From Yoonia sp. (GTDB taxonomy: Bacteria > Pseudomonadota > Alphaproteobacteria > Rhodobacterales > Rhodobacteraceae): a stretch of DNA of 64,000 nt. Positions within the stretch are counted from its first letter, which is position 1. Every line of letters begins with the position of its first letter. A program made the position numbers and the translations under genes. The stretch spans positions 1 to 64,000 of the forward strand of contig NZ_JACUUJ010000003.1 of the NCBI RefSeq assembly GCF_014859355.1, in the 5' to 3' direction. Below the pieces are notes generated by a model, which saw only the letters and a program-made list of their open reading frames with translations, did not search any database and was not told where the DNA came from. Shown in pieces: positions 63,062-64,000 of this stretch.

Positions 63062-64000
63062 TCAGGCCTTTTCCACCAGACCCAGCTTTTCAGCCAGACC
63101 AATGCGTTGCATCTTACCGGTGGCGCCCTTGGGAATTTCATCCATGATGATCACCTTGCGCGGCACCTTGAAATCGGCCATGTGATCGGCGGCAAAGGCG
63201 CGAATGTCCTTTTCCGTCGCGGTTGCCCCGTCTTTCAGCACGATAGCGGCGGCGACCTCTTCGCCCAGTTTGGGATGGGGCAGTGCAAAGGTGACGACCT
63301 GCGCAACATCGGGGTGATCCAGCAGCACGCCGTCCACCTCTAGCGGGCTGATCTTTTCGCCGCCGCGGTTGATGATTTCCTTCAAGCGGCCCGTCAGGTG
63401 CAGATAACCTTCGTCGTCAAACGCGCCCTGATCACCGGTGCGGAACCAGCGCGCACCTTCGGATTCGAAAAAGCTTTTTGCGTTCGCGTCTGCGTTGCCT
63501 TCATACCCCGGTGTCACGTTGGGGCCGGAAATCACGACCTCGCCGGTGCCGTCGATCAGGCGGTTTTCGGTTTCATGCGCGATGCGCATTTCTGGCCCTG
63601 CCGGCATACCCACCGCACCGGGTTTCTGGCGACCAGAGGTCAACGGGTTGCAGGCCATCTGGTGCGCGGCCTCGGTCATGCCGTAAGCTTCGACCACAGG
63701 GGCGCCAAAGGTTTCGTTCAGCGCGACCATGACCTGCGCAGGCAAGGAGGCGGACGACGACCGTAGGAACCGCAGCGGGGTTTCGGCGATGACATCGGCA
63801 TTGCGGCCCGCGCGCGACAGGATCGCCTGATGCATCGTCGGCACGGCGGTGTACCATGTGGGTTGGCTTTCTTTCATCATGGCAAAGAAGTTCATCGCGT
63901 TGAAACCGCCTGTGCAGAAAATTGACCCCCCTGCGGCCAGCGAAGCCGTTACAGCGGCAATCAGCCCGTGAATATGGAACAGCGGCATGACGTTCAGACA
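63062..64000 (-). CDS. Oxalate--CoA ligase-like AMP-forming ligase (partial)
   Basis: The C-terminal two-thirds of an ANL-superfamily ligase that continues past the right edge; the track M at 63988 is internal. Visible parts are [44 protein letters not shown], the hinge [39 protein letters not shown] and the lysine region [12 protein letters not shown]. These agree closely with the AAE3/Pcs60 oxalyl-CoA synthetase group, so oxalate or a related short acid is the probable substrate. It is upstream of the PanE-like gene on the same strand. Confidence 0.8.
   Translation of the reverse strand, partial: CLNVMPLFHIHGLIAAVTASLAAGGSIFCTGGFNAMNFFAMMKESQPTWYTAVPTMHQAILSRAGRNADVIAETPLRFLRSSSASLPAQVMVALNETFGAPVVEAYGMTEAAHQMACNPLTSGRQKPGAVGMPAGPEMRIAHETENRLIDGTGEVVISGPNVTPGYEGNADANAKSFFESEGARWFRTGDQGAFDDEGYLHLTGRLKEIINRGGEKISPLEVDGVLLDHPDVAQVVTFALPHPKLGEEVAAAIVLKDGATATEKDIRAFAADHMADFKVPRKVIIMDEIPKGATGKMQRIGLAEKLGLVEKA

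Noticed and set aside
1-64000. tRNA genes, CRISPR arrays or insertion sequences
   Set aside because: No cloverleaf, regularly spaced repeats or transposase frames were seen; gaps between genes are short and accounted for.

Overview
The window looks like the chromosome of a marine Rhodobacterales bacterium (Roseobacter group), roughly 60 % GC by eye. The evidence is the complete roseobacter-type taurine/sulfite cluster, an Irr-type iron regulator beside fabA, alphaproteobacterial gene orders (miaB-phoH-ybeY-hlyC-lnt-metK; aroA-cmk-rpsA), a compact RNA before metK that matches the SAM/SAH riboswitch known from Rhodobacterales, and a pair of genes like the head-spike genes of the Rhodobacter gene transfer agent. 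I saw no tRNA, rRNA, insertion sequence, phage module or CRISPR array.

1-17.0 kb: taurine dissimilation. On the minus strand run tpa, corA, tauR, xsc, tauE, pta, ackA and soeA-(small membrane ORF)-soeB-soeC; tauABC diverges on the plus strand. Taurine enters through TauABC, Tpa moves its amino group to pyruvate, Xsc makes sulfite and acetyl phosphate, Pta/AckA handle acetyl phosphate, and sulfite is oxidised by SoeABC or exported by TauE. Paired direct repeats before tpa and before tauR are the likely TauR operators. TauC carries an unusual periplasmic insertion. 17.1-19.9 kb: a copper module, copA-cueR, with a MerR-type 19-bp-spacer promoter.

20.0-34.5 kb: an exopolysaccharide locus with an initiating sugar-phosphate transferase, YjbF/YjbH-type export proteins, a Wzc-like co-polymerase, a Wzx flippase, a Wzy-like polymerase, two glycosyltransferases and two left-handed beta-helix acyltransferases. 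Two genes resembling the gene transfer agent head-spike genes ghsA and ghsB are inserted between the first transferase and yjbH. Perfect CtrA-type sites (TTAA-N7-TTAAC) lie before this block and between wzc and wzx. This coupling of a GTA adhesin to capsule genes under a possible shared CtrA input is the most interesting signal in the window.

34.4-43.3 kb: minus-strand catabolic genes (enolase-superfamily enzyme, Zn alcohol dehydrogenase, Tet-type MFS transporter, three alpha/beta hydrolases including a PcaD-like one, an endonuclease/phosphatase-family protein, a serine/threonine dehydratase-like enzyme, a type II haloacid dehalogenase), several overlapping by 1-8 bases, with a 24-bp near-palindrome before the first gene of the run.

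43.4-64 kb: mostly housekeeping: FKBP isomerase, fabA-fabB-fabI with divergent irr, a GT2-like hypothetical, miaB, phoH, ybeY, hlyC-like, lnt, SAM/SAH riboswitch-metK, trmB, aroA-cmk-rpsA with a clear terminator, a MatB-like malonyl-CoA synthetase, a universal stress protein, a ketopantoate reductase-like protein, and a partial oxalate/acyl-CoA ligase running off the right edge.
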